NCBI RefSeq assembly: GCF_000430685.1
Contig: NZ_AUMM01000038.1
Coordinates: 1 to 33,172, forward strand
Length of the DNA: 33,172 nt
Source: Tuberibacillus calidus DSM 17572
Lineage (GTDB): Bacteria; Bacillota; Bacilli; Bacillales; Sporolactobacillaceae
Direction: 5' to 3'
A model generated the notes under the pieces. The model was not told the origin of the DNA and made no database searches. It saw nothing but the letters and a program-made list of their open reading frames with translations. Below, one piece after another: positions 24,627 to 33,172 of the stretch. Each line of letters starts with the position of its first letter. Positions within the stretch are counted from its first letter, which is position 1. Made by a program: the position numbers and the translations under genes.

Positions 24627-26552
24627 ATGGGGCAAGTTGGTAGAAATGATCCGTGTCCGTGCGGGAGCGGAAAGAAATATAAGAAATGCTGCGGAAAAAA
24701 TAATGTGGTAAATATTGACCAGTTGCTTGAGCGGGAAATCCTTGCCCAACAAGACAAAATAATCGATTTTGCACTTATAAATTATGGACAGGAAATAACA
24801 GAAATCATCTCTGTTTATTTGGAAGAAATGGATATCCCTGAAGAGGTGGAGGAGTTATTCACCTTTTTAATGGACCGTTGGATCATTTTTGATGTGCCCA
24901 TCGATTCCGAAAATAAGATTATCGATGTGTATATAAAAGAATCATTAAAATCCATTAAACGGCCGAAATTAAAAGAGATTATTTTATCTTGGAACCGCGG
25001 CAGACCGATTATTGGGGAATTGATAAGTAAGAAAGGTGAGTTTTTTCTTTTAGCAGATATTATTTCTGACCAAACTTTTAAGGTGAAAGTACTGGATGAT
25101 TCGCCTCATCAACCTGAAACGGGAACGATTATCATTGGTATTATCGTGCCGATTGGTAGTGATGAATTTACTTTCTTTACAACCTTTATTGATGTACCAG
25201 AGGAATTGAGTTTCTCATTTGTGCAGGATGTCCGAGAGTTTTACCATTCTGATCGGTCCGCCGATTCCCCTGAAAAATTTTTATCCGATAAATTTCCAGC
25301 ATTGCTTGGGTTTGCTTTTCTAGAAAGGGAAATTACGGCGGAGACGATGATTTGGGAAAGTTATCACCAGCAGTTAGTGGCTGAAATCTTCCAAAAGGGA
25401 ATGGAACAACTTGGACATGATCATGTTTTTATTGAAATGGGTTTAATGTTGTGGCAGCGATATTGTGAATATGAAGAGCCGATAATAAATAAACCATCAG
25501 TTTATGCAGCAGCCCTTCATTATTTAGTTGATCATTTTGCGTTCGGCGATATGACTCAAAAGGAATTGGCGGGAATGTATCAGGTTTCCGCAAGTGGGCT
25601 TTCACAAAAATATCGTCATATAAAAGAGGTTCTGGAAGAAGAACTTGAAATGATCAGGAATGAGGTTGAAAAAATAATTGCCGGCAATTTAGTTGATGAA
25701 GATGGTGTGGAAACGATACCTTTTCCCAGACTTGAAATGGAACGCCATTTGTTAGAAATTACGCGGGACATTGAAGGAAAAGAATTTGATTCCATTGAGG
25801 ATATCAATGCCTACCTCAATCAACCGAACCGAAAGAAGCGGAAAACGGCCGCTGATAAAGAGAAAGCTCAAGATATCATCTTTGATGCGTACAATGCCAA
25901 AGGAAAAAGGCGTAAGGAACTTTTGAAGAAGGCCTTAAAACTGGATCCGAATCATCCTGATATTTATAACATCATGGGGGATGATGCGACATCGCTTAAG
26001 GAGGCTAACGCCTTTTACCGGGAAGGTGTTGTGCGCGGCGAAAAGCAATTGGGACAAGCCTATTTTAAAGAAAATATGGGCCATTTCTGGGGAATTATCG
26101 AAACGCGCCCGTTCATGCGTGCCAAGTTTAACTACGGCCAAACCTTAGAGGCATTGGGGAAATTAAAAGAGGCCATTGTTCAATACGAAGAACTGCTTGC
26201 TTTAGATGAAATGGACCATCAAGCCGTCCGGTATCTTCTTTTTGCGGCTTATGTGAAAGACGGAAAGTTGAGCCAGGCAGAACGCTTGTTGAAAAAATAT
26301 CCGGAAGAACACAACGCCCACGGTCTTTTTAACCGCTGCTTGCTGGAAGGTTTAAAAAACGGTAAAACCGAACGTTATAAGAAACTCATGGACAAAGCGA
26401 AGAAACAAAATCCATTCGTGATGGATTATTTAACACAAAAGCGCAGCCTTCCCAAGCTTATGCCCGAGACATATATCCTTGGTGACAAAAGCGAGGCGAT
26501 CATCTATGCTGACCTATGCGGTGAACTCTGGCAGAAAAGCGGTTTGTTATAG
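24627..26552 (+). CDS. SEC-C zinc-motif protein with C-terminal TPR-like repeats
   Basis: A 641-residue protein of unknown role. Residues 5-23 form a complete SEC-C motif (Cys10, Cys12, Cys21, Cys22; [13 protein letters not shown]), the zinc-binding module best known from the SecA tail; here it is N-terminal. A middle domain of about 280 residues is not recognised. At about 309-335 a helix-turn-helix-like stretch ([19 protein letters not shown]) is followed by a charged helix. From about 420 on, TPR-like helical pairs occur ([38 protein letters not shown]). SEC-C modules can contact ribosomes or SecB-like partners, so a translation or quality-control role is possible but unproven. GAGGGAG precedes ATG. 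The gene is bracketed by two repeat arrays. Confidence 0.75.
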   Translation: MGQVGRNDPCPCGSGKKYKKCCGKNNVVNIDQLLEREILAQQDKIIDFALINYGQEITEIISVYLEEMDIPEEVEELFTFLMDRWIIFDVPIDSENKIIDVYIKESLKSIKRPKLKEIILSWNRGRPIIGELISKKGEFFLLADIISDQTFKVKVLDDSPHQPETGTIIIGIIVPIGSDEFTFFTTFIDVPEELSFSFVQDVREFYHSDRSADSPEKFLSDKFPALLGFAFLEREITAETMIWESYHQQLVAEIFQKGMEQLGHDHVFIEMGLMLWQRYCEYEEPIINKPSVYAAALHYLVDHFAFGDMTQKELAGMYQVSASGLSQKYRHIKEVLEEELEMIRNEVEKIIAGNLVDEDGVETIPFPRLEMERHLLEITRDIEGKEFDSIEDINAYLNQPNRKKRKTAADKEKAQDIIFDAYNAKGKRRKELLKKALKLDPNHPDIYNIMGDDATSLKEANAFYREGVVRGEKQLGQAYFKENMGHFWGIIETRPFMRAKFNYGQTLEALGKLKEAIVQYEELLALDEMDHQAVRYLLFAAYVKDGKLSQAERLLKKYPEEHNAHGLFNRCLLEGLKNGKTERYKKLMDKAKKQNPFVMDYLTQKRSLPKLMPETYILGDKSEAIIYADLCGELWQKSGLL

Positions 26553-26881
26553 GGCAGTGTGAGGGAAAGGCGTATCGGGCTCATCGGAAAAAACACGGAT
26601 TCTAAAAAGCCACCCATGTTAGATAAAAGAGCCTATACACTTTTTGTTCGTACCATCGTTTTTTCCTTTTACTAGTAAGAAAAGATATCATTCTTTAGGC
26701 CAGTCATAAGGCTACAAAGATTCTGATGATGGGCACAAAATCTTGCGCTGATAAGAAAGTTTTTCATTTGTCTGGCCAGCATGAGCGTAACAAAGGCTCT
26801 ACAATCACCTAAAAGGCTAGCAGAGTCTAGTAAAAGTAATTCTAACAATCTGGTTCAGAATAAGAAGAATCAAGGTTCGAA
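26553..26881. other. Spacer with a diverged copy of the 64-bp repeat
   Basis: No gene. The segment 26774-26830 (GGCCAGCATGAG, AAAGGCTCT, TCACCTAAAAGGCT, GCAGAG) is a diverged copy of the tandem repeat found at 3302-3455, including the pairing arms. A further partial match (TAGGCCAGTCATAAGGCT) lies near 26697. No terminator for the SEC-C gene was found. Confidence 0.6.
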
Positions 26882-27298
26882 GTGTAAAAAACTGGAGCGT
26901 CTGCGCGATTTTATGGCTGAATCGGTATGAAAATGAGCAGAAACCGCATTTATGCGCATTTTTCAGTAGTGAGAGTTGAGAAAATGAGCATACGCCCCAT
27001 AATTTGGAAGAAAGCTAGCTAAATATGTAAAAAACTGGAGCGTCTGCGCAATTTAATGAGGGCCGAGCCAAGAAAATGAACAAAAGTGGCGTTTATGCTC
27101 AAATTCAGTAGTGAGAAGTCGCGAAAATGAGCATACGCTCCATAATATGGAAGAAATTCAACTAAATATGTAAAAAACTGGATCGTATGCGCGATTTGAA
27201 GGCGGAACGAGCAAGAAAATGAGCAAAAACCGTATTTATGTGCATTTTTCAGTAGTGAGAGTTGAGAAAATGAGCATACGCCCCATAATCTGGAAGAA
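26882..27298. repeat. ~135-bp palindromic-ended repeat, right array (3 units)
   Basis: Units at about 26882-27013, 27019-27155 and 27162-27298, in the same orientation as the left array. Shared blocks are GTAAAAAACTGGAGCGT, GCGCATTTTTCAGTAGTGAG, GAAAATGAGCATACGC and CCCATAAT-TGGAAGAA. Start and end of each unit are inverted relative to each other. Confidence 0.92.
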
Positions 27299-27495
27299 CC
27301 AAAACTACTTAACGTGTCATGTAACAACGCCAAAAGCTCGCGCAATGGTAGGGAACGCAGCTTAAACTCTTTAAAACAAGGTGAATATCGGATTTGCCCG
27401 AGTTCTCCGGGATGAAAGGCGACCAAAGGTCCGCGCAAGCCCAATTACCGCAAATTTTTAAGAGCCTGAGGAACCAAAACCTCGCGCGACACAAA
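27299..27495. repeat. Flank shared with the left repeat array (copy B)
   Basis: CCAAAACTACTTAACGTGTC and the following ~180 bp align with the segment after the left array (24259-24460) with substitutions and gaps. No gene is recognised. Confidence 0.6.
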
Positions 27496-27497
27496 CC

Positions 27498-27534
27498 AAA
27501 AAAGGGGACAAATCCATTTTGGACTGTCCCTTTT
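27498..27534 (-). terminator. Terminator of transketolase (possibly bidirectional)
   Basis: AAAGGGGACA (27501-27510) and TGTCCCTTTT (27525-27534) form a stem with one mismatch. On the minus strand it is followed by CCTTTTTT. It lies 17 bp after the transketolase stop. Confidence 0.85.
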
Positions 27535-27551
27535 GTTCGTGCCATGACTAA

Positions 27552-29543
27552 TTACAACATTTCTTTAAATTGCTTCACAACATTGTCTACCGCAAATCCA
27601 AATTTTTCAATGACTTGATCACCAGGGCCAGAGCAGCCGAATTCGTCGATGCTCATTATTTTGCCGAAAGCTCCGGCGTATTCCCGCCAACCAAGCCTGG
27701 AACCCATTTCAAGGACTAAACGTTTGGTTATTTTTCTAGGCAAAACACGTTCTTTATAGGTTTCGCTTTGTTTTTCAAACAGCTCCCAAGACGGCATGCT
27801 AATAACGGATACATAGATATTTTCCTTTTCAAGAACCTTTTGAGCCTTTATGGCTAGATGAACCTCGGAACCAGTGGCAATGAGTAAACCAACAGGATCT
27901 CCTGCAGCCTCTGATAATACATAGGCCCCACGCGAAACGCCTTCTCTAGCTTTTTCTTTTGTCCCTTCAAGGGTCGGAAGGGTCTGGCGGCCAAGAATCA
28001 GGAGGGTAGGTCCGTCTTGATTTTTCATGGCAACGGCCCAGGCTGCGGATGTTTCATTTCCATCAGCAGGTCGAAGGACGGTAACATTTGGCATAGCTCG
28101 AAATGATGCCAAATGCTCGATCGGTTGGTGGGTCGGTCCGTCTTGGCCGACAGCGACACTATCATGGGTAAATACATAAATGACGGGTAATTTCATTAAC
28201 GCCGATAATCTTAAAGCTGGTCTGAGATAGTCTGAGAATACCAAAAAAGTACTCACAAACGGCCGGAGATGATGCAAGGCAAGCCCATTGGCAATAGCAG
28301 CCATGGCAAATTCCCGGACACCAAAACGGATATTCCGGCCAGAGTAAGTTTGCGCTTGAAAATCATCAAAATCCTTTAATCTTGTGCGCGTGGAAGCATC
28401 TAAATCGGCGGAGCCGCCAATTAACTCTGTAAAAGAATGGGCGAGAATATTCAGGGCTTGACTTGAAGCGACTCTAGTGGCTAATTGATCGGTCAAATCA
28501 TAATTTGGAAGTTGAGCTTCCCAATTCAGTGGGAAGTCCCCATTTAGGATTCGAGTGAATTCCGTATAAAGTTCTGGGTAGCTTTGTTTATATCTTGTTA
28601 AAAGGTTGTTCCAGTCCGCTTCTCTTTTTTCTCCTTCCGATTGTATGGATGCAAAGTCTTGATAGACAGCTTCAGGGATATAAAAAGGTTCATCATAATG
28701 CCAGTTGTAATTCTGTTTTGCCCGTTTTAATTCCTCAGGACCAAGGGGGTCACTATGGGCTTTGTGGGTTCCTTCTACCGAAGGGGCACCATAACCAATG
28801 GTTGTTTTAATTTCAATGAGAGATGGGCGGGTTAAGTCCGATTGCGCCAGGTGGATCGCCGCTTTTATTTCGTCTAAGTCATTTCCATCGCTGACAGAAA
28901 TCACTTGCCACCCATATGATTCAAAACGTTTTTTCGTATCATCCGAATAAGCGAGCGAGAGATTCCCATCCAGGCTGACATTGTTGGAGTCATAAAGAAC
29001 AATTAAGCGGCCGAGTTTCAAATGGCCGGCGAGTGACGCGGCTTCACTAGACACCCCTTCCATTAAATCCCCATCACCGCAAATGGTGTAAGTCAAATGA
29101 TCAACGATAGGAAATCCTTCACGGTTAAATTTTTCAGCGAAATATCGTTCGGCCATTGCCATGCCGACGGCTGTCGGAATGCCCTGACCTAAGGGGCCAG
29201 TTGTGGCTTCTACTCTGGGAGTTACCCCGTATTCTGGATGACCAGGTGTTTTACTGCCTAATTGACGGAAATTTTTTAGATCATCTAAAGATACATCATA
29301 ACCGGATAGATGCAGTAACGCATATAAAAGCATCGAGCCGTGTCCTGCCGATAAAACAAAACGGTCGCGATTAAACCAGGAAGGGTGCTTTGGGTTTTGT
29401 TTTAAGAAATATTTCCATAAAACATATGCCATCGGTGCAGCTCCGAGCGGCATACCGGGGTGCCCATGTTGAGCTTTTTCGATACTATCGATCGTTAAGG
29501 TTCGAATGGTATTTATGGAAAGCGTTGAAATCGGTTGTATCAT
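27552..29543 (-). CDS. tkt: Transketolase
   Basis: A 663-residue thiamine diphosphate enzyme moving two-carbon units between sugar phosphates. Visible landmarks are HGHPGMPLG near residue 25, the ThDP-binding [18 protein letters not shown] near 150 followed by [10 protein letters not shown], a pyrimidine-domain [14 protein letters not shown] near 400, and [18 protein letters not shown] near 460. GAGGAGG precedes ATG 29543; the longer open frame upstream (44 codons) has no comparable site. It is divergent from a PTS regulator and Ula-type PTS genes. PTS clusters of this kind often carry transketolase genes, so this may be a copy dedicated to pentose-type sugar breakdown rather than the housekeeping enzyme. 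Confidence 0.95.
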   Translation of the reverse strand: MIQPISTLSINTIRTLTIDSIEKAQHGHPGMPLGAAPMAYVLWKYFLKQNPKHPSWFNRDRFVLSAGHGSMLLYALLHLSGYDVSLDDLKNFRQLGSKTPGHPEYGVTPRVEATTGPLGQGIPTAVGMAMAERYFAEKFNREGFPIVDHLTYTICGDGDLMEGVSSEAASLAGHLKLGRLIVLYDSNNVSLDGNLSLAYSDDTKKRFESYGWQVISVSDGNDLDEIKAAIHLAQSDLTRPSLIEIKTTIGYGAPSVEGTHKAHSDPLGPEELKRAKQNYNWHYDEPFYIPEAVYQDFASIQSEGEKREADWNNLLTRYKQSYPELYTEFTRILNGDFPLNWEAQLPNYDLTDQLATRVASSQALNILAHSFTELIGGSADLDASTRTRLKDFDDFQAQTYSGRNIRFGVREFAMAAIANGLALHHLRPFVSTFLVFSDYLRPALRLSALMKLPVIYVFTHDSVAVGQDGPTHQPIEHLASFRAMPNVTVLRPADGNETSAAWAVAMKNQDGPTLLILGRQTLPTLEGTKEKAREGVSRGAYVLSEAAGDPVGLLIATGSEVHLAIKAQKVLEKENIYVSVISMPSWELFEKQSETYKERVLPRKITKRLVLEMGSRLGWREYAGAFGKIMSIDEFGCSGPGDQVIEKFGFAVDNVVKQFKEML

Positions 29544-29589
29544 AGTGTCCTCCTCTGAAGCGTTTTTTGCACACGGTTTTCTAAGATTT

Positions 29590-29617
29590 ATTTTAAAAGT
29601 GACGAAAGGAGTGTAAA
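29590..29617 (-). promoter_or_regulatory. Putative promoter of transketolase
   Basis: On the minus strand -35 TTTACA (29612-29617), a 16-bp spacer and -10 TAAAAT (29590-29595), about 50 bp before the start codon. Confidence 0.5.
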
Positions 29618-29641
29618 GGCTTACATTTTGCACAAGAAATA

Positions 29642-29695
29642 CGGCAATTTTTAGTCTAAAAAAAATCAACGCCATTCATTAGTGTAAAATTGCCG
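29642..29695. promoter_or_regulatory. 10-bp inverted repeat in the divergent tkt / PTS regulator region
   Basis: CGGCAATTTT (29642-29651) and AAAATTGCCG (29686-29695) are perfect inverted copies 34 bp apart, midway between divergent genes. No T-run follows either arm. It may be the binding site of the adjacent BglG/MtlR-type activator, serving both directions; this is inferred from position. Confidence 0.45.
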
Positions 29696-29777
29696 CATTT
29701 GCTGTGAAGGAAGTCAAACTTTACGAATCTTCCCCATACTATAAAATAGGGGGTGAAAGGAGGGTGTAAAGCAAACG

Positions 29778-31865
29778 GTGGACAATAGATGTGCTCAGAT
29801 TCTCAACATCATCCGTGAACGAGACGCACCGATTACAGTCAAAGAACTCGCCGAAACTTTCAAAGTCAGCCAACGGACGATTCGTTATGACTTGAACAAG
29901 ATTGACTCCTTTCTTCAAGACTGTCATTTACCACAACTTCAAAGAAAGCCAAATTCGGGCGTCCAGATTGTACTCAGCCACGCAGAACAAATGCATTTAA
30001 GCAGAAAATTGCTAGGAATGGGAACGTATCATTATACCTTGTCCCCGGAGGAAAGAAGACGATTTATTCTTATCGAATTGATTGCGAGTAAAGGTTATGT
30101 CACGATTCAATCATTAGCAGAGAAATTAAGTGTATCAAGAAGTACAGTCATAACAGACTTAAGAGAGTTAAGGCATCGCATAAAGGAACATGGCGTGACC
30201 ATTGAGTCAAAGACCAAGGAAGGTATACGGATTGTTGGAGAAGAAAAGAAGCTGAGAAAAATACTTATGGATTTCATTTTTCAATACGTTGATACAAAAA
30301 TCATTGTACGTGAAATCCAAGAACATCTGTTTAAAGATGACGAGCTCGGGTTGGAAATGGAATTTCGGAATTTGTTAGCCGATATGGATTTGCATTTTAT
30401 CGAAAAATGCCTACAGGTCGCAGAACAGGAACTGAACGTCCAGTTTTCAGATGATGCTTATTCCGGAATCATTCTTCATATTGCCATGGCCTTAAAGCGA
30501 ATTCAACTGGGCCATGATATAGTCATTCCAAAAGAGGAACTGAAAATGCTCGCTTCAACGAAAGAATTTTCAACCGTCTCCGGTTTGGCGCAAATGTTAG
30601 AAGAGCATTTTCATTTAACCATACCTATTGATGAAATCGGTTACATGACGATGCACATGCTTGGGGCCAGTAATTTTAAAAATAATAAAGAAGATAGCCC
30701 GCTTGAATATCAAATCATCGTCCAGGCTATGGTCGGTACGATGAGCGGTTTAACAGGTGTGAATCTTTCCCGTGATCCCGTCTTGATTCAAGGATTAGAG
30801 GATCATATAGGGCCCGTCATTCATAGACTTCAACACGAGTTGCACGTCAAAAATCCTTTGTTAAAGGAAATTGAGACGAACTATCAGGATCTTTTTCATC
30901 AGACGAAAATGGCTGTTCGCCACTTAGAGATTTTTACAAGATCGAAAATGCCACCGGATGAAATCGGCTTTATTGCCCTGCATTTTGCTGCGGCCCTTGA
31001 ACGTCTTCAAACAAGGGAAAATTCTCATACCGTCAAAGACGTTCTCATTGTTTGCGGGACGGGGATAGGAACGGCGGAAATTCTTTCGGCAAAACTAAAA
31101 AAACTTTTTAAGGTTAATATTGTCGATTGCATTTCTTCCCATCATTTGGAATCCTCCATACGCCATCATCATGTGGAACTGATTATTTCAACGATTAAAT
31201 TACCCCATTTATCTATACCGGCTGTTGTCGTCAATCCACTTTTAAATGAGCAAGATATTTTAAAGCTGAGTCCGTACCTTGAAAGGCGGACCATTCAAGA
31301 ACATGGTGATCTTCAAACCATTATAAAAATCATAGAAGAGAATTGTAGAATCATAAATCGCGGCAGATTAGAGAAGGAGTTAATCGCCCTTTTAGATAAC
31401 CAAAAGAAAGAAGTGGAAGAGGAACTCATGTTGAAAGATTTGCTTACCGAAGATGTGATTGAAGTTCAGGTTGAAGTCCATGATTGGGAAGAAGCCGTTC
31501 GCTATGGCGGGAATTTGCTTGTCAACACAGGTGCAGCTAAGGAGTCTTATGTCAGCGCCATGATTGAGTCTGTGAAAACCATTGGCCCTTATATTGTCAT
31601 TGCACCAGGGATTGCGATGCCTCACGCCCGTCCGGAAGCTGGCGCATTAAAAACGGGATTTAGTTTAATCACGCTAAAGGAACCTGTTTGTTTCGGGAAT
31701 AAGGAAAATGATCCTGTTTATATTGTTGCATGTATTTGTTCAACGGACCACACGAGTCATGTAAAGGCTCTTTCTGAGTTAGTGAATTTATTCGGTAATG
31801 ACGAAAACATTCATGCGATTCGTGAAGCGAGTTCCGTTCATTCGATTTTGCAACTTATACAGTGA
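29778..31865 (+). CDS. PTS-controlled transcriptional regulator (BglG/MtlR type) with EIIB and EIIA domains
   Basis: A 695-residue multidomain regulator. It has two DNA-binding helix-turn-helix domains (about 1-60 and 90-155), two PTS regulation domains (about 180-300 with His234 and His293; about 310-415 with His343 and His402), an EIIB-like domain with Cys426 in VCGTGIGTA, and an EIIA domain of the mannitol/fructose type (about 550-695) with His616 in PHARPE. Phosphorylation by HPr and EII components sets its activity. Two HTH domains point to a DNA-binding activator rather than an RNA antiterminator. The start is GTG with GGAGGGTG 11-12 nt before it, a rather wide spacing. No separate EIIA gene is seen, so its EIIA domain may also serve the transporter. 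Confidence 0.92.
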   Translation: MDNRCAQILNIIRERDAPITVKELAETFKVSQRTIRYDLNKIDSFLQDCHLPQLQRKPNSGVQIVLSHAEQMHLSRKLLGMGTYHYTLSPEERRRFILIELIASKGYVTIQSLAEKLSVSRSTVITDLRELRHRIKEHGVTIESKTKEGIRIVGEEKKLRKILMDFIFQYVDTKIIVREIQEHLFKDDELGLEMEFRNLLADMDLHFIEKCLQVAEQELNVQFSDDAYSGIILHIAMALKRIQLGHDIVIPKEELKMLASTKEFSTVSGLAQMLEEHFHLTIPIDEIGYMTMHMLGASNFKNNKEDSPLEYQIIVQAMVGTMSGLTGVNLSRDPVLIQGLEDHIGPVIHRLQHELHVKNPLLKEIETNYQDLFHQTKMAVRHLEIFTRSKMPPDEIGFIALHFAAALERLQTRENSHTVKDVLIVCGTGIGTAEILSAKLKKLFKVNIVDCISSHHLESSIRHHHVELIISTIKLPHLSIPAVVVNPLLNEQDILKLSPYLERRTIQEHGDLQTIIKIIEENCRIINRGRLEKELIALLDNQKKEVEEELMLKDLLTEDVIEVQVEVHDWEEAVRYGGNLLVNTGAAKESYVSAMIESVKTIGPYIVIAPGIAMPHARPEAGALKTGFSLITLKEPVCFGNKENDPVYIVACICSTDHTSHVKALSELVNLFGNDENIHAIREASSVHSILQLIQ

Positions 31866-31877
31866 GGGGTATGTCTT

Positions 31878-32177
31878 ATGCTCAAAATATTTACGGTTTG
31901 CCCCCAAGGGCTTGGGAGCAGCATGATCGCCAAAATTCACATTCAGAATGTCTTGGATGAATTAGGCGTTGACTATATGGTGGAAACAGCCGGTGTGGCA
32001 TCCATCATTGGTGAAAGTTTTGATTTTATTGTAACGGTCGAGGAATTACGAGATTCGTTAGAAAATGTTGATCCGAAAAAGATTATCACCATAAATAATT
32101 TCTTTAAAAAAGATGAAATTGCAGAAAAGATCAAGGAAAGGTTAGTTGAAATGAACATTATTGGGAGGGAAAAATGA
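31878..32177 (+). CDS. PTS EIIB component, UlaB/SgaB type
   Basis: A 99-residue cytoplasmic phosphocarrier. Phosphorylated Cys8 lies in VCPQGLGSSM, the P-loop of the ascorbate/galactitol-type EIIB proteins. It passes phosphate from EIIA to the sugar brought in by the EIIC component, whose start overlaps its stop by 4 bp (ATGA at 32174-32177). GAGGGGT lies upstream of ATG 31878. With EIIC cut short it is likely without a working partner. Confidence 0.9.
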   Translation: MLKIFTVCPQGLGSSMIAKIHIQNVLDELGVDYMVETAGVASIIGESFDFIVTVEELRDSLENVDPKKIITINNFFKKDEIAEKIKERLVEMNIIGREK

Positions 32178-32911
32178 TGATTGTGATCAAATTTATTGTC
32201 TTCCAAATTCTCTCCGTACCAGCCATCTTACTCGGCTTAGTGGCGATGATCGGTTTAATGTTACAAAAAAGGCCTGCGACAAATGTTATCTCCGGGACGA
32301 TTAAGACGATTATCGGTGTTTTAATTATATCCGGCGGCGCAGGCATTTTAACAGGTTCCCTAAGCCCTTTTGGCACTATTATTAATCATGGTCTAAACGT
32401 AAAAGGGATTGTGCCAACGAACGAAGCGGTTTTGCCATTTGCCCTAAAGAATTTTGGTTCAATGGGTGCCTTGATCATGGTGGGTGGCTTTTTAATCAAT
32501 GTCTTACTCGCTAAATTTACAAGGTTCAAGTTTATTTATTTAACCGGTCATATTATGCTTTATGTCTCATTATTTGTCACAGCCGTTTATGAATCCGTTG
32601 CCGGTTTGCAAGGGTTCTGGCTTTTCCTTGTCGGTGCCGTAACCATGGGACTTTATTTTACGTTCATGCCAGCACTCCTTTATCCTTATGCTCAAAAAAT
32701 TACTAAAGGAGAAAAATTCAGTGTGGGCCATACCGGAGACATCGGTTATTGGTTTTCGGGTTGGATTGGGAAGTATGTCGGTAACCCAGAGAAAAGTGCC
32801 GAAAACTTTAAACTTCCAAAATGGCTGAATTTCTTCAGGGATTCCACAACGAGCATGGCGGTCACGATGGTCCCGATTTACTTAGGGACTACTGAACAAC
32901 CTACATTTTGA
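32174..32911 (+). pseudogene. PTS EIIC, UlaA-like, truncated by an insertion sequence
   Basis: The open frame gives 245 residues, about half the usual UlaA/SgaT length (about 450). It has clear membrane helices and FGTIINHGLN, GHTGDIGYW and ENFKLPKWLNFFRDSTTSMAV, as in ascorbate-type EIIC proteins. Native sequence appears to stop at about residue 237 (32884); the last 8 codons come from the end of an insertion element. The C-terminal half, with part of the translocation pathway, is missing from this window, so the transporter should be inactive. The rest of the gene may lie beyond the element. Confidence 0.85.
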
Positions 32912-33172
32912 TCAAAAGCTTACCACTCGCAGTTTGTGACATGAAAATACCTGACGAATGATCAAGTGAAAAAAGGAAAAAAAAGTATCCCGAAGGATCT
33001 TTTCAAGGTTCATAACCAGAAACTGCAGGGCAATGACGGTTTCACTTGTCTGTCGAAGGCGTGCTCGAATAAGACCAAGCCCATATGTACGCTTGCCCTC
33101 GCCAAATTTGCCTTCGACGGCGTTCCGATCCAAGGCGTCCTGGTATTCTATTCGTTTTTGGGCGCTGTCTTC
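32885..33172 (-). mobile_element. Insertion sequence, IS1182/IS5-like, left end (partial)
   Basis: The element starts where the EIIC reading frame loses family sequence. The first bases, GGGACTACTGAACAAC, look like a terminal inverted repeat. The interior carries the end of a transposase on the minus strand. The other end and the target duplication lie outside the window. Confidence 0.75.
32912..33172 (-). CDS. Transposase, C-terminal part
   Basis: An open frame enters from the right edge and ends with TGA at 32912-32914, giving the last 86 residues. The stretch RNAVEGKFGEGKRTYGLG followed by IRARLRQTSETVIALQFLVMN is typical of the C-terminus of DDE transposases annotated as IS1182/IS5 family in Bacillales, with the final catalytic Glu probably in the VEGKFGEGK segment. 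The tail after the conserved NLEK looks normal for the family. The N-terminal part is beyond the window. Confidence 0.88.
   Translation of the reverse strand, partial: EDSAQKRIEYQDALDRNAVEGKFGEGKRTYGLGLIRARLRQTSETVIALQFLVMNLEKILRDTFFSFFHLIIRQVFSCHKLRVVSF

Noticed and set aside
23980-27298. CRISPR array
   Set aside because: Units are about 135 bp, contiguous, without short constant repeats and unique spacers, and no cas genes are near.

Overview
The window looks like the chromosome of a motile, low- to mid-GC Gram-positive bacterium of the Bacillales. The grounds are strong AGGAGG-type ribosome sites, a Bacillus-style deoxynucleoside operon with DeoR and CcpA (cre) sites, a YfkAB-type radical SAM gene, a FapA/DUF342 protein, a methyl-accepting chemotaxis protein behind a sigma-D-like promoter, and a BglG-type PTS regulator. 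The genus cannot be told from the sequence alone.

Layout. 1-1100: the tail of an unidentified basic protein, then a convergent HIT-like protein. 1196-5799: a chemotaxis receptor and a FapA-like protein, separated by a 64-bp tandem repeat. 5838-12937 (minus strand): the regulator gene deoR, then the operon deoC-cdd-nupC-deoB-deoD-pdp, which takes up and breaks down (deoxy)nucleosides. Its control region has a DeoR operator, a sigma-A promoter and two cre sites in register. 13462-22463 (plus strand): a DUF3870 gene, then an AT-rich catabolic operon: hydroxyacyl/hydroxyacid dehydrogenase, AtoE-type transporter, cyclase-family hydrolase, two-subunit CoA-transferase, thiolase, zinc alcohol dehydrogenase and two tandem-domain carboxymuconolactone-decarboxylase-like proteins. 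No regulator gene is seen for it. An intrinsic terminator sits in the 5' leader just before the first ribosome site, and a second pair of hairpins lies inside the operon. 22749-23879: the YfkAB-type gene. 23980-27534: a SEC-C/TPR protein bracketed by two arrays (five units in all) of a ~135-bp repeat with inverted ends. 27552-32911: transketolase (minus), divergent from a PTS regulator with its own EIIB and EIIA domains, then UlaB-like and UlaA-like PTS genes. The UlaA-like gene is cut at about residue 237 by an IS1182/IS5-like element that runs off the right edge.

The most interesting unit is the 13.8-22.5 kb operon. The gene set fits ring opening of a cyclic 1,3-diketone (or hydrolysis of a lactone), oxidation of the resulting hydroxy-keto acid, CoA transfer and thiolytic cleavage to acetyl-CoA. 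That would be a variant of the anaerobic phloroglucinol route using CoA-transferase plus thiolase in place of a lyase. The substrate is inferred, not shown. Control appears to act at the RNA level through the leader terminator.
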